Source: Pelagerythrobacter sp041912895
Lineage (GTDB): Bacteria > Pseudomonadota > Alphaproteobacteria > Sphingomonadales > Sphingomonadaceae
Direction: 5' to 3'
Assembly: GCF_041912895.1 (NCBI RefSeq)
Contig: NZ_JAYSGI010000001.1
Coordinates: 186,001-250,000, forward strand
DNA length: 64,000 nucleotides
In this document: in pieces, positions 47,486 through 55,236 of the stretch
How the letters are laid out: the number at the start of each line of letters is the position of its first letter
How positions within the stretch are numbered: position 1 is the stretch's first letter
Notes under the pieces: model-generated
What the model saw: only the letters and a program-made list of their open reading frames with translations
Told to the model about the DNA's origin: nothing
The model's database searches: none
Made by a program: the position numbers and the translations under genes

Positions 47486-48291
47486 GCGAAGTGGCTCCAT
47501 TCGAAGCTGCCGCGATAGGCTTCGGCTGCTGGGCCGGTCATGCGGATGCGCCCGTCCTGCCCCCAGGCGATCGTCAGCACGCCGCCGGGCAGGCGGACTT
47601 CGACCTCGCGCTCCACGAGCCCGCGCCCGATCGCGGCGACGGCGGTGGCGCAGGCCCCGGTGCCGCAGGCGCGCGTCAGCCCCGCGCCGCGTTCCCACAC
47701 CCGCAGGCGGATGCGGCGCGGGCTCTCGACGGTGGCGACGTTGACGTTGACGAGCTCGGGGAACAGCGGATCGCGCTCGATCTCCGGCCCCAGCGTTTCC
47801 AGCGGCACCGCGTCGCAATCCTCGACGAAGAACACCACGTGCGGATTGCCGACGTTGACCGCCACCGGGTTCTCCAGCGGCTCCCAGCCGACCGGCATCG
47901 CGGCGGTGTCCATCGCGTAGGCGAGCGGGATTTCGTCCCACCCGAAGCGCGGCACGCCCATGTCCACACTCGCGCCGTCGTCCGCCGGTTCGACGCTTAT
48001 CGTGCCGCCCGCCGTCTCGACGGTGGCCGGCGCGCCGTGCAGCAGAGCGACTGCGCGCGAGGCGTTGCCGCAGGCTTCCACCTCGCCGCCGTCCGAATTG
48101 AAGATCCGCATCCGGAAATCGGCGGCGGAGGAAGGCTCGAGCACGATTACCTGATCGCAGCCGATGCCGGTGCGGCGGTCCGCCAGCCGCGCCGCGACCG
48201 CCGGCGTCATCTGCGGCAGCGCCTCGACGCGCGCATCGAGTACGACGAAGTCGTTGCCGAGGCCGTGCATCTTGGTGAAATGAACCTGCAT
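47482..48291 (-). CDS. dapF: Diaminopimelate epimerase
   Basis: 269-residue enzyme that converts LL- to meso-diaminopimelate for lysine and peptidoglycan. The two catalytic cysteines are Cys74 (EACGNASR) and Cys209 (RACGTGACA), each in its conserved motif, and the protein starts QVHFTKMHGLGNDFVV as usual. The ATG at 48291 is used; an upstream in-frame ATG at 48309 is less likely. It is first in an operon with mtaB, ftsY and yciB. Confidence 0.95.
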   Translation of the reverse strand: MQVHFTKMHGLGNDFVVLDARVEALPQMTPAVAARLADRRTGIGCDQVIVLEPSSAADFRMRIFNSDGGEVEACGNASRAVALLHGAPATVETAGGTISVEPADDGASVDMGVPRFGWDEIPLAYAMDTAAMPVGWEPLENPVAVNVGNPHVVFFVEDCDAVPLETLGPEIERDPLFPELVNVNVATVESPRRIRLRVWERGAGLTRACGTGACATAVAAIGRGLVEREVEVRLPGGVLTIAWGQDGRIRMTGPAAEAYRGSFEWSHFA

Positions 48292-48330
48292 CGCGGCGCA
48301 TCTATGCATCGCGTGCGGGCGCGTCCAGTG

Positions 48331-49968
48331 TCAGCCGCCGCGGGCAGCCCGCAGGGGATCGACCGGTTCGGACGTTTCGGCCACCGGCGTGGCAAGCCGT
48401 CCGAGAGCCCGCAGCCGCTTGCGGACCTGCTCGATCGTTTCGGGGCGGCCGTAGATATAGCCCTGGCCCTTGAGGCGGCCGAGATCGCGCAGGCTGGCGA
48501 GGATCGCGTGGTCCTCGATCCCTTCGGCGGTGATCGGCATGCCGAGCCCCTCGCCCAGCGAGACGATCGCGTCGACGATCTTCGATCCGTCGCCGCCCTG
48601 TCCCAGCTCCGCCACGAAGCTGCGGTCTATCTTGATCCGGTCGAACGGCAGCGAGCGCAATTGCGCGAGGCTCGAATAGCCGGTGCCGAAGTCGTCGAGG
48701 CTGATCTTGATTCCCTGATTCCGCAGGCTGACGATCATCGAGCGCACCATCTCGATATTCTCGTGCAGGCAGCTTTCGGTGATCTCGATCTCGAACCGCT
48801 GCGGCGGGAAATTGTGCGCCACCAGCAGCTTGAGCAGGCGCTGCGCGAACCACGGATCGTTGAGCTGGATCGGCGATATGTTGACCGAGAGCGTCAGCGA
48901 CGGATCCCATCCGCGGGCATCGTCGAGCGCGCGCGCGATCAACTGCTCCGATAATGCAGCAATCGTGCCGATATCCTCGGCGATCGGAATGAACACTTCT
49001 GGCGAAACTTGGCCGAGCCGAGGGGAATTCCATCGCGCCAGCATCTCGAAGCCGGTGAGCTCGCCGCTCTCGAGATCGATCTGCTGCTCGTAGTATGGCA
49101 CGAATTCGCCGTTCGCGAGCCCCGCACGAATGCCCGCTTCGAGCGATCCGCGAAAGCGCAGCTCGTCCTCCATCTGCGCTTCGAACCAGTAGTAGCGGTT
49201 CTTTCCGCGCTTCTTGGCATGATACATCGCGATGTCGGCGCGGCGCATCAGCGCGTGCGCGTCGGCCGCGCCGGCGGGGTCTTCGCCCAGGTTCGAGGTT
49301 ACGCCGACCGACACCGTGATCTCAGCGCTCCCGCCCGCGATGTCGATCGATCGGGCGACGCGCGCGATGATCCGCTGCACGAGCCCGTCGAGCAGGTCGG
49401 GGCTCGCTGCATCGCTGGCCACGACGCAGACGAACTCGTCGCCGCCCAGCCGCGCCACGAGCGCGCCCGGCGGAACGGCCGAGCCGATCCGCTCGGCGGT
49501 TTGCTGCAGAACGCTGTCGCCCGCCGCATGGCCGTTGAGGTCGTTCACCTGCTTGAAGTTGTCGAGGTCGATCATGATCACCGCGACCGCCTCGCCGCGT
49601 TCCGCGCACGATGCGATCAGCTCGTCGATCGCCGGCGGCAGACTGCGGCGGTTGAGGCACCCGGTCAGCGGATCGGTTTCGGCGAGCGCGCGGGCGCTCT
49701 GCTCGGCCGCCTTGCGCTCGGCGAGCTCTCGCATCAGCTCGGAATAGCGCCGCCAGCCCAGGATGATCAGCGCGATATTGAGCAGCAGCGCGTTGACCAG
49801 CAGCATGTCGGGTGCTTCGCCCGAGCCGCTCCATGCGCGCACGATCTGCGGCAACACCGCGCCGCCCGTGCCCACGAACAGGATGATCGCCGCGATCGCG
49901 ATGCCCGTCGCGACGAGGTCGTGCTCGGCCCTGTTGCCTTTTGACGATATCATCTCGTGTCGCGCCAT
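48331..49968 (-). CDS. Membrane GGDEF/EAL c-di-GMP protein
   Basis: 545 residues: two N-terminal membrane helices (about 18-38 and 55-72) with a short loop, a coiled-coil (ELAERKAAEQSARALAE), a GGDEF domain with intact LGGDEF at 174-179 and no RxxD inhibition site before it, then an EAL domain whose signature reads EML at 308-310 but keeps the Glu, with DDFGTGYSS and AEGIED. It could synthesise c-di-GMP, degrade it, or both. No sensory domain beyond the membrane part is seen. A CtrA-like site lies 64 bases upstream. Confidence 0.92.
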   Translation of the reverse strand: MARHEMISSKGNRAEHDLVATGIAIAAIILFVGTGGAVLPQIVRAWSGSGEAPDMLLVNALLLNIALIILGWRRYSELMRELAERKAAEQSARALAETDPLTGCLNRRSLPPAIDELIASCAERGEAVAVIMIDLDNFKQVNDLNGHAAGDSVLQQTAERIGSAVPPGALVARLGGDEFVCVVASDAASPDLLDGLVQRIIARVARSIDIAGGSAEITVSVGVTSNLGEDPAGAADAHALMRRADIAMYHAKKRGKNRYYWFEAQMEDELRFRGSLEAGIRAGLANGEFVPYYEQQIDLESGELTGFEMLARWNSPRLGQVSPEVFIPIAEDIGTIAALSEQLIARALDDARGWDPSLTLSVNISPIQLNDPWFAQRLLKLLVAHNFPPQRFEIEITESCLHENIEMVRSMIVSLRNQGIKISLDDFGTGYSSLAQLRSLPFDRIKIDRSFVAELGQGGDGSKIVDAIVSLGEGLGMPITAEGIEDHAILASLRDLGRLKGQGYIYGRPETIEQVRKRLRALGRLATPVAETSEPVDPLRAARGG

Positions 49969-50031
49969 ATTTGCGGCAGCCAGGCGCCATTCGCGTCCGA
50001 CTTTAATGGCCGTGCTTTTGCCAGCGGCGGA

Positions 50032-50047
50032 TAAAGATGAAGTTAAC
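50032..50047. promoter_or_regulatory. CtrA-like site upstream of the GGDEF/EAL gene
   Basis: TAAA-N7-TTAAC at 50032-50047, one mismatch from the CtrA consensus TTAA-N7-TTAAC. It lies 64 bases upstream of the divergent GGDEF/EAL start. CtrA controls motility and c-di-GMP genes in alphaproteobacteria. Confidence 0.35.
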
Positions 50048-50155
50048 TAAGGCCGGCCCGCCGATCCGGCTCGCCGGCGGGGTGGTGCTGGCCTGTACCG
50101 GTTGGTGCCGCTATGGCTCGCACCATCCATGGACCCGATCATAAGGAGCATGCGC

Positions 50156-50566
50156 GTGCCGCGTTACTGGCTGATGAAATCCGAACCCGACGTCTACGGC
50201 TGGGACGATCTCGTCGCCGAGGGCGAAGGCACGTGGGATGGCGTGCGCAACCATCGCGCGAAGAACAACCTCGCGGCGATGAAGGTCGGCGACAAGGCGT
50301 TCTTCTATCATTCGAACATCGGGCTTGAGATTGTCGGGATCGCCGAAATCAGCGTCGCGGGGATAACCGACCCGACCGATCCCGAAGGCAAATGGGCGGC
50401 GGTCAAGGTCAAGCCGAAGGAGAAGCTTCCGCGTCCGGTGACGCTCAAGCAGGTCAAGGCAGAACCAACGCTCGAGGATATGGAATTGGTCCGCCAGTCG
50501 CGCCTGTCCGTGTCCGAAGTGCGCCCGGCCGAATGGAAGAAAATTCTTTCGATGGCAGGGGCTTAG
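50156..50566 (+). CDS. EVE domain-containing protein
   Basis: 136-residue EVE-domain protein, PUA-like fold thought to bind modified bases in DNA or RNA. It shows RYWLMKSEPDVYGWDDL, WDGVRNHRAKNNLAAM, DKAFFYHSN, GIAEI, and PVTLKQVKAEP. The start is GTG at 50156: AAGGAG lies seven bases before it, whereas for the in-frame ATG at 50150 the site would be one base away. It is a housekeeping-type single-domain form, not linked here to restriction genes. Confidence 0.9.
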   Translation: MPRYWLMKSEPDVYGWDDLVAEGEGTWDGVRNHRAKNNLAAMKVGDKAFFYHSNIGLEIVGIAEISVAGITDPTDPEGKWAAVKVKPKEKLPRPVTLKQVKAEPTLEDMELVRQSRLSVSEVRPAEWKKILSMAGA

Positions 50567-50654
50567 GCCGGAACCGTCGAGCGCGTCCGCGCATTGATCT
50601 TGCAAGACGGCGCGCAATTCCGCCGCCGCCGTAATAATGCAGGAGATATCTCCC

Positions 50655-50837
50655 ATGGGCGAGATGAAAGACAAGGCCAAAGGTATCGGCAACGAAGTGG
50701 CCGGCAATGCCAAGCAGGCTGCCGCGAAGGCGACCAACAATCCGCGGCTCGACGCCGAAGGCAAGGCGCAGGAGCGCAAGGGCGAAGCCCAGAATCTCAA
50801 GGGCAGCGTAAAGGGTGCGCTCGGCGACAAGGTCTGA
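50655..50837 (+). CDS. CsbD-family stress protein
   Basis: 60-residue hydrophilic protein with the CsbD pattern: KDKAKGIGNEVAGNAKQAAAK, a short NP break, then AEGKAQERKGEAQNLKG. Such proteins are induced under general stress; mechanism unknown. AGGAG nine bases before 50655 sets the start, which discards an ATG at 50637. A terminator follows. Confidence 0.85.
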   Translation: MGEMKDKAKGIGNEVAGNAKQAAAKATNNPRLDAEGKAQERKGEAQNLKGSVKGALGDKV

Positions 50838-50862
50838 CGCACATCCGACGAAGCTCGGTGAA

Positions 50863-50890
50863 GAAGGGTCGCCCTCGGGCGGCCCTTTTT
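50863..50890 (+). terminator. Intrinsic terminator after the CsbD gene
   Basis: Stem agggtcgcc with ggcggccct around a ctcg loop, then five T. One G-T pair in the stem. It ends the small stress gene. Confidence 0.75.
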
Positions 50891-50962
50891 CGTATGAAGC
50901 CACCGCAGGTGCCGTGAACTGTCCCGCGACGCGACAGTTCGCATTCTCCGGGAGCCGCATGG

Positions 50963-50978
50963 TTAGCGAAACGTTAAC
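50963..50978. promoter_or_regulatory. CtrA-like site upstream of a small ORF
   Basis: TTAG-N7-TTAAC at 50963-50978, one mismatch from the CtrA consensus. It lies eight bases before the possible small gene at 50987. Confidence 0.35.
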
Positions 50979-50986
50979 GCTTCACC

Positions 50987-51181
50987 ATGCGCCGATCCCT
51001 TGTACTCACCGACGAAACCGCCCGGCATCCATTCCGGGCCAGTCTTCCGCCCAGCGCCCGTCGCCTCGAGCCGTCCGATTGCGATCCGGGTGGCGAATGG
51101 CGGATCACGCTGACCGACATGCGCGGTTTCGCCAGCGCCTACGTCAGTTGCGTGATCGCGATAACGGCGTTCATTATCTGA
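50987..51181 (+). CDS. Possible small protein with C-terminal membrane helix
   Basis: 64-residue frame with polar N-terminal half (LEPSDCDPGGEWRITLTDMRG) and a hydrophobic C-terminus (VSCVIAITAFII). No family is recognised. No clear ribosome site is seen. Its end overlaps the convergent MFS gene by eight bases. It could be real, given protein-like composition and an upstream CtrA-like site, or chance. Confidence 0.4.
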   Translation: MRRSLVLTDETARHPFRASLPPSARRLEPSDCDPGGEWRITLTDMRGFASAYVSCVIAITAFII

Positions 51182-52541
51182 CGGGCGGGGCTTCGACACC
51201 GGGGCTTTCGGCGGCGTAGAGCTTCTTTCCCAGCCAACTCGATACCAGGCACATCGCTGCGCTCAGCAGCAATTGATCCGTGATCTCCACGCCGGCGGCG
51301 CTCAGGCCCGTGGCGATCAGCGCGCCGATCACCATCGCGCCCGAATTGACGATGTTGTTGGCCGCGATCGTGCGCGCGGTCTGGGTCTTGGGCACGAACG
51401 TGGTCAGGAAGGCGTAAAGCGGCACGACGAACATGCCGCCCGCGACCGCGATCCCCAGCAACGACAGCAGCAGCGGCACGGCGAGGGGCTGGGCGATGAA
51501 GTCTCCCACATCCATCAGCATGCCCTCCGGCGCCGCGTTCCACGACCGGCATACGAAGTAGAACGCGACCACGAATAGCGCCATCACGATCACCGAAACG
51601 GGCGAATAGCGCGCCGAGACCGTGCCCTTGAGCAGTGCGTTGACCGAAACCGAGCCGATCGCCACGCCGATCGAGAAGATCACCAGAAACAGGCTGGCGA
51701 CCTCGGGATTGCCGGTAAGCACGTTCTTCACCAGCGGCGGAAACTGGATCACCAGCACCGCGCCGATCGTCCAGAAGAAACTGATCGCCATGATCGCGAG
51801 GAACACGCGATTGTCGTGCATCGTGTTGCGCACCAGCACGTAGGACGATCTAACGACGTTGAAGTCGATCGGTTCGACCTCTCCCTGCGGCGGGGCGGGG
51901 GGAACGTGGCGCGAGGTCAGATAACCGACGATCGCCACCACGAACACAACCACCGCCGCCACTTCGACAGGGATCCAGCCGGCGAGAATCGTGCCGAAGA
52001 GAATCGCGATATAGGTCCCGGCTTCGACCAGCCCCGTCCCGGCGAGTACCTCGTCCGCTTTCAGGTGCTGGGGCAGGATCGCGTATTTGATCGGCCCGAA
52101 GAACGTCGAGTGCACGCCCATTGCGAACAGCGCGACGAGCATCAGCGGGATCGACGCCTCTTCGAATAGCGGGGGCGGCCGCATCAGGCAGTCGCTGGCC
52201 GCATTCGCGCATTCTATGCCCTGCCAGGCGATGAACAGGCCCGCGCCGCCGACCGCCATGATGCCGATCTCGCACGCTTTCACGATCCGAACGATTCGCG
52301 CCTTGTCGCCCATGTCGGCCAACTGGCCGGCGAGTGCGGAGAGCACGAAGAACGGCAGGATGAAAACGCCCGAGGCGATCGCGCTGAACATCGCCTCCTC
52401 CGCCTCGGAGTTGTAGACGACGTAGACCACGAACAGGACCATCGCGGTCTTGTAGAGGTTGTCGTTGAACGCATTGAACAATTGCGTCGCGAACAGGGGC
52501 AGGAACCGGCGGCGGCGCAGGATGTGCGTCGAGGTCGTCAT
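51174..52541 (-). CDS. MFS transporter, LplT-like
   Basis: 455-residue twelve-helix transporter. The start FLPLFATQLFNAFNDNLYKTA and the later FGPIKYAILPQHL match the LplT family that flips lysophospholipids across the inner membrane (often fused to or next to an acyltransferase-acyl-ACP synthetase). No such partner is adjacent. The ATG at 52541 (MTTSTHIL) is chosen; the frame extends to 52610 with basic, unlikely sequence. Confidence 0.83.
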   Translation of the reverse strand: MTTSTHILRRRRFLPLFATQLFNAFNDNLYKTAMVLFVVYVVYNSEAEEAMFSAIASGVFILPFFVLSALAGQLADMGDKARIVRIVKACEIGIMAVGGAGLFIAWQGIECANAASDCLMRPPPLFEEASIPLMLVALFAMGVHSTFFGPIKYAILPQHLKADEVLAGTGLVEAGTYIAILFGTILAGWIPVEVAAVVVFVVAIVGYLTSRHVPPAPPQGEVEPIDFNVVRSSYVLVRNTMHDNRVFLAIMAISFFWTIGAVLVIQFPPLVKNVLTGNPEVASLFLVIFSIGVAIGSVSVNALLKGTVSARYSPVSVIVMALFVVAFYFVCRSWNAAPEGMLMDVGDFIAQPLAVPLLLSLLGIAVAGGMFVVPLYAFLTTFVPKTQTARTIAANNIVNSGAMVIGALIATGLSAAGVEITDQLLLSAAMCLVSSWLGKKLYAAESPGVEAPPVR

Positions 52542-52655
52542 GCGAAAGTCCGTGCGTCCCTTGCGGCTTCGATGCTGCTGTAGAGGACGCGCCGATGCGG
52601 ACAAGGGCAAAGCGCGGCTTTTTCCCGGCCACCGGACGCGCTAGAGGTTCATTCC

Positions 52656-53249
52656 GTGCTCAACCTGCCGAACATTCTCACGCTTTCGCGGATCGTCACG
52701 ATACCGCTGCTGGTGTTTCTCCTGTGGTGGCCGGGCTGGGCCTTCGGCTATCTCCTCGCCTTCGCGCTCTACTGCCTGATGGGCTTCACCGACTATTTCG
52801 ACGGCTACCTCGCGCGGTCGAGCGGGACGGTTTCGAAACTGGGAGTGTTCCTCGACCCGATCGCAGACAAGATCATGGTTGCCGCGGTGATTCTGGTGCT
52901 GACGGCGCAGGGCTGGCTGCGCGGACCGTGGGCCGGCGATTTCCACGTGATCGCCGGGCTGGTGATCCTGATGCGCGAGATCGCGGTGTCGGGCCTGCGC
53001 GAATTTCTCGGGCCGCTGCAGGTCTCGGTGCCGGTGAGCAAGCTCGCCAAGTGGAAGACCGCTGCGCAGATGGTCTCGCTCGGCGCGTTGATCCTCGCCG
53101 GGGCGTTGCCGGGATGGACGATGCCGCTCGGTGATGCGGTGTTCAACGTGCCGCACATCGTTGGCCTCGTCACCTTGTGGACCGCCGCCGTGCTCACTCT
53201 GATAACCGGATGGGATTACCTGAGGGTCGGCCTCAGACACATGGACTGA
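52656..53249 (+). CDS. pgsA: CDP-diacylglycerol-glycerol-3-phosphate 3-phosphatidyltransferase
   Basis: 197-residue membrane enzyme making phosphatidylglycerol phosphate, precursor of PG and cardiolipin. CDP-alcohol signature DYFDGYLARSSGTVSKLGVF then LDPIADK; N-terminal NLPNILTLSRIVTIPLL is typical. The start codon is GTG at 52656. It converges on mipZ across 18 bases. Confidence 0.95.
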   Translation: MLNLPNILTLSRIVTIPLLVFLLWWPGWAFGYLLAFALYCLMGFTDYFDGYLARSSGTVSKLGVFLDPIADKIMVAAVILVLTAQGWLRGPWAGDFHVIAGLVILMREIAVSGLREFLGPLQVSVPVSKLAKWKTAAQMVSLGALILAGALPGWTMPLGDAVFNVPHIVGLVTLWTAAVLTLITGWDYLRVGLRHMD

Positions 53250-53267
53250 CCGCCCGTACGTTGGCCG

Positions 53268-54236
53268 TCAGAGCACGGCCACGAGCGCTTCGCGATAGGC
53301 GGCGCGCGTGCGCGGCGAGCTTCGCGCGCGCGGCGCGGCAGGCGCAATTCGCCGTGCCGGACGCGGCGGATCGAGCGCGAGCGACCCGAGCAGCTTTTCG
53401 AGCTCGGCCAGCGTGCCGGGGTGTGCGCGGGCGATTTCGGGCAGCAGTTCGAGATCGAGGTGCGTGAGGCCGAACTGGAACAGCTCGCGAAAGGCGACGC
53501 GTTCTGCCAGCCCTTCGCCCACCCGGAAATCGTGGTGCTGCGACAGCGTCGCGAGCGCCGCGTCGATCCGGCCGATATGGCGCCGCTCGGTATTGCGCAC
53601 GCGATTTTTCGCCACCACCCAGTCGATCGGACCGCGGCCGCGCCGCTCGCGCTCGCGACGTAGCCCGGCGACGGTGTCGGCAAAGCAGCTCGGCCCTTGT
53701 GCGCGGCCCGACACCGGATCGACCTGGCCCAGCGCCTGGAGATCGATGAACGATGCGTTGACCGGCGTCACCAGTGTGTCCGCCATCGCCACCGCGCGGC
53801 GGAAGATCGGACAGTCTGCGCCCGGCGCGTCGAGCACGATATAGTCCGCCCGCGCGTCGAGGCGGGCAAGTTCCTGATAGAGCTGCGCGGTACACGGCCG
53901 CGTCAGCACGGCGTGCGCGGGCATCGGCAGACCCGTGCCGAGAATACGTACGGTGCCTTCGCGGAACGAAAGCCCACGATCGAGCGTGGATTGGCGCCAG
54001 TCGAGATCGAGCGCCACGACCCGATGACCCGCATGCGCCAGCGCGATGGCGCAATGAAACGCGAGCGTCGATTTGCCCACGCCGCCCTTTTCGTTCGCGA
54101 AAGTGATGACGTGGCCCGCGAGGGAAGGTCGCGAGGCGATGTCGGCCAAGATCACGCCCGGATGTTCGCCGTCGCTCCAACGGCGCGTGCCAGCGGCCGC
54201 CGCGATATCCCGATTGTCCTTGGCTTCGGTCCCCAC
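53268..54236 (-). CDS. mipZ: Division-plane positioning ATPase MipZ
   Basis: 322-residue ParA/MinD-type ATPase; in Caulobacter MipZ binds ParB at the poles and blocks FtsZ away from midcell. The deviant Walker A is FANEKGGVGKSTLAFH, followed by ALDLDWRQ, DAPGAD, TPVNASFIDLQALGQVDP, and the C-terminal block AKNRVRNTERRH...ERVAFRELFQFGLTHLDL, which aligns closely with Caulobacter MipZ. It has an extra basic N-terminal ~40 residues and an Arg/Pro/Ala-rich C-terminal tail (~45 residues). No parB is nearby. The promoter region holds a DnaA-box. Confidence 0.88.
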   Translation of the reverse strand: MGTEAKDNRDIAAAAGTRRWSDGEHPGVILADIASRPSLAGHVITFANEKGGVGKSTLAFHCAIALAHAGHRVVALDLDWRQSTLDRGLSFREGTVRILGTGLPMPAHAVLTRPCTAQLYQELARLDARADYIVLDAPGADCPIFRRAVAMADTLVTPVNASFIDLQALGQVDPVSGRAQGPSCFADTVAGLRRERERRGRGPIDWVVAKNRVRNTERRHIGRIDAALATLSQHHDFRVGEGLAERVAFRELFQFGLTHLDLELLPEIARAHPGTLAELEKLLGSLALDPPRPARRIAPAAPRARSSPRTRAAYREALVAVL

Positions 54237-54259
54237 GCGCAGTTCCCCGCCACACTCGC

Positions 54260-54297
54260 GAATCGGTTATCCACAGCTTTTAGCACGATTCGGTCAA
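54260..54297 (-). promoter_or_regulatory. DnaA-box and promoter-like region of mipZ
   Basis: TTATCCACA (54267-54275) is a perfect DnaA box, inside an inverted repeat gaatcg/cgattc (54260-54265, 54286-54291). Read on the mipZ strand the order is TTGACC (54297-54292), 20 bases, GATAAC, sharing gctgtggataac with the rpsB promoter region. The spacing is longer than ideal for a -35/-10 pair. Confidence 0.45.
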
Positions 54298-54339
54298 CAG
54301 TCTCTTGTGACCGGAAAAATTCTCGATCGGGGTGCGCGG

Positions 54340-55236
54340 CTACCCCGCGCGAAGTTCCTGCGCGAGCAGCTCGAAATCGGCCTTGCGGGGGGAATTTTTC
54401 CGCCAGATCAAAGCGATCTCGCGGCTGGCCGCTGACGACTTGAGAGGCCGGGCGACGATCTCGGTATCGTGCAGGATGCCCGCGTCGATCGCCATTTCGG
54501 GCAGCATGGTGAGGCCCAGATCGTTGTCGACCATTTGCACCAGCGTGTGCAAGCTGGTGCCGATCATCGTGGCCGAAGCGCGCAGTTCGGGCCGATTGCA
54601 CGCCGCGAGCGAATGCTCCTTCAGGCAGTGCCCGTCTTCCAGCAACAGCAACCGCCCCTCGTCGATCATCGAAGGCGGGACCGCCTCGGGCGGATCGCGC
54701 GGATCGTCTTTCGGGAAAGCGACGAACAGACGGTCGTCGGCGATATGCGCCATCTCGACCTCGCCAGTCGCGAAGGGGAGGGCCAGCAGAACGCAGTCGA
54801 CTCGTCCGTGCTGCAGGCTTTCGACAGCATCGGCGCTGGTTTCCTCACGCAGGAACAGCTTGAGATCGGGCCGCTCCCGCCGCAGCCGGGGCAGGATGCG
54901 CGGCAGCATGAACGGGGCGATCGTCGGGATGACGCTCATGCGCAGCGTGCCCGAAAGCGGCTTGCCGCTTGCGCGCACGAGATCGGACAGTTCCTCCGCC
55001 TCGCGCAGCAGGCGATGCGTTTTCTCGACTACCTGCTCGCCCAGCGTGGTGAAGCGCACCACGCGGCGGCTGCGCTCGACCAGCGTGACGCCGAGCAGCG
55101 ATTCGAGTTCGCGGATGCCCGCCGACAGCGTCGATTGCGACACGAAGCTCGCTTCCGCCGCACGTCCGAAATGGCCATGCTCGTGCAGCGCGACGAGGTA
55201 TTGCAGCTGCTTGATCGTGGGCAGGTAGGTGCTCAC
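54340..55236 (-). CDS. oxyR: Hydrogen peroxide-sensing LysR regulator OxyR
   Basis: 298-residue LysR-type regulator. N-terminal winged helix PTIKQLQYLVALHEHGHFGRAAEAS, then a periplasmic-binding-like domain. The redox pair is Cys204 and Cys213 in LEDGHCLKEHSLAAC, with exactly the eight-residue gap of E. coli Cys199/Cys208, so it should sense peroxide. Start overlaps the end of rnd by four bases, so oxyR is the second gene of an rnd-oxyR transcript. No catalase gene adjoins it. Confidence 0.92.
   Translation of the reverse strand: MSTYLPTIKQLQYLVALHEHGHFGRAAEASFVSQSTLSAGIRELESLLGVTLVERSRRVVRFTTLGEQVVEKTHRLLREAEELSDLVRASGKPLSGTLRMSVIPTIAPFMLPRILPRLRRERPDLKLFLREETSADAVESLQHGRVDCVLLALPFATGEVEMAHIADDRLFVAFPKDDPRDPPEAVPPSMIDEGRLLLLEDGHCLKEHSLAACNRPELRASATMIGTSLHTLVQMVDNDLGLTMLPEMAIDAGILHDTEIVARPLKSSAASREIALIWRKNSPRKADFELLAQELRAG

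Noticed and set aside
47486..48301. 662-codon frame that would fuse an Arg-rich region to mtaB
   Set aside because: The upstream part is the out-of-frame shadow of dapF; mtaB starts at 47485 or 47500.
54237..54339. Chromosome origin at the DnaA box before mipZ
   Set aside because: A single box in a 103-base gap with promoter-like context; nothing else of an origin is seen.
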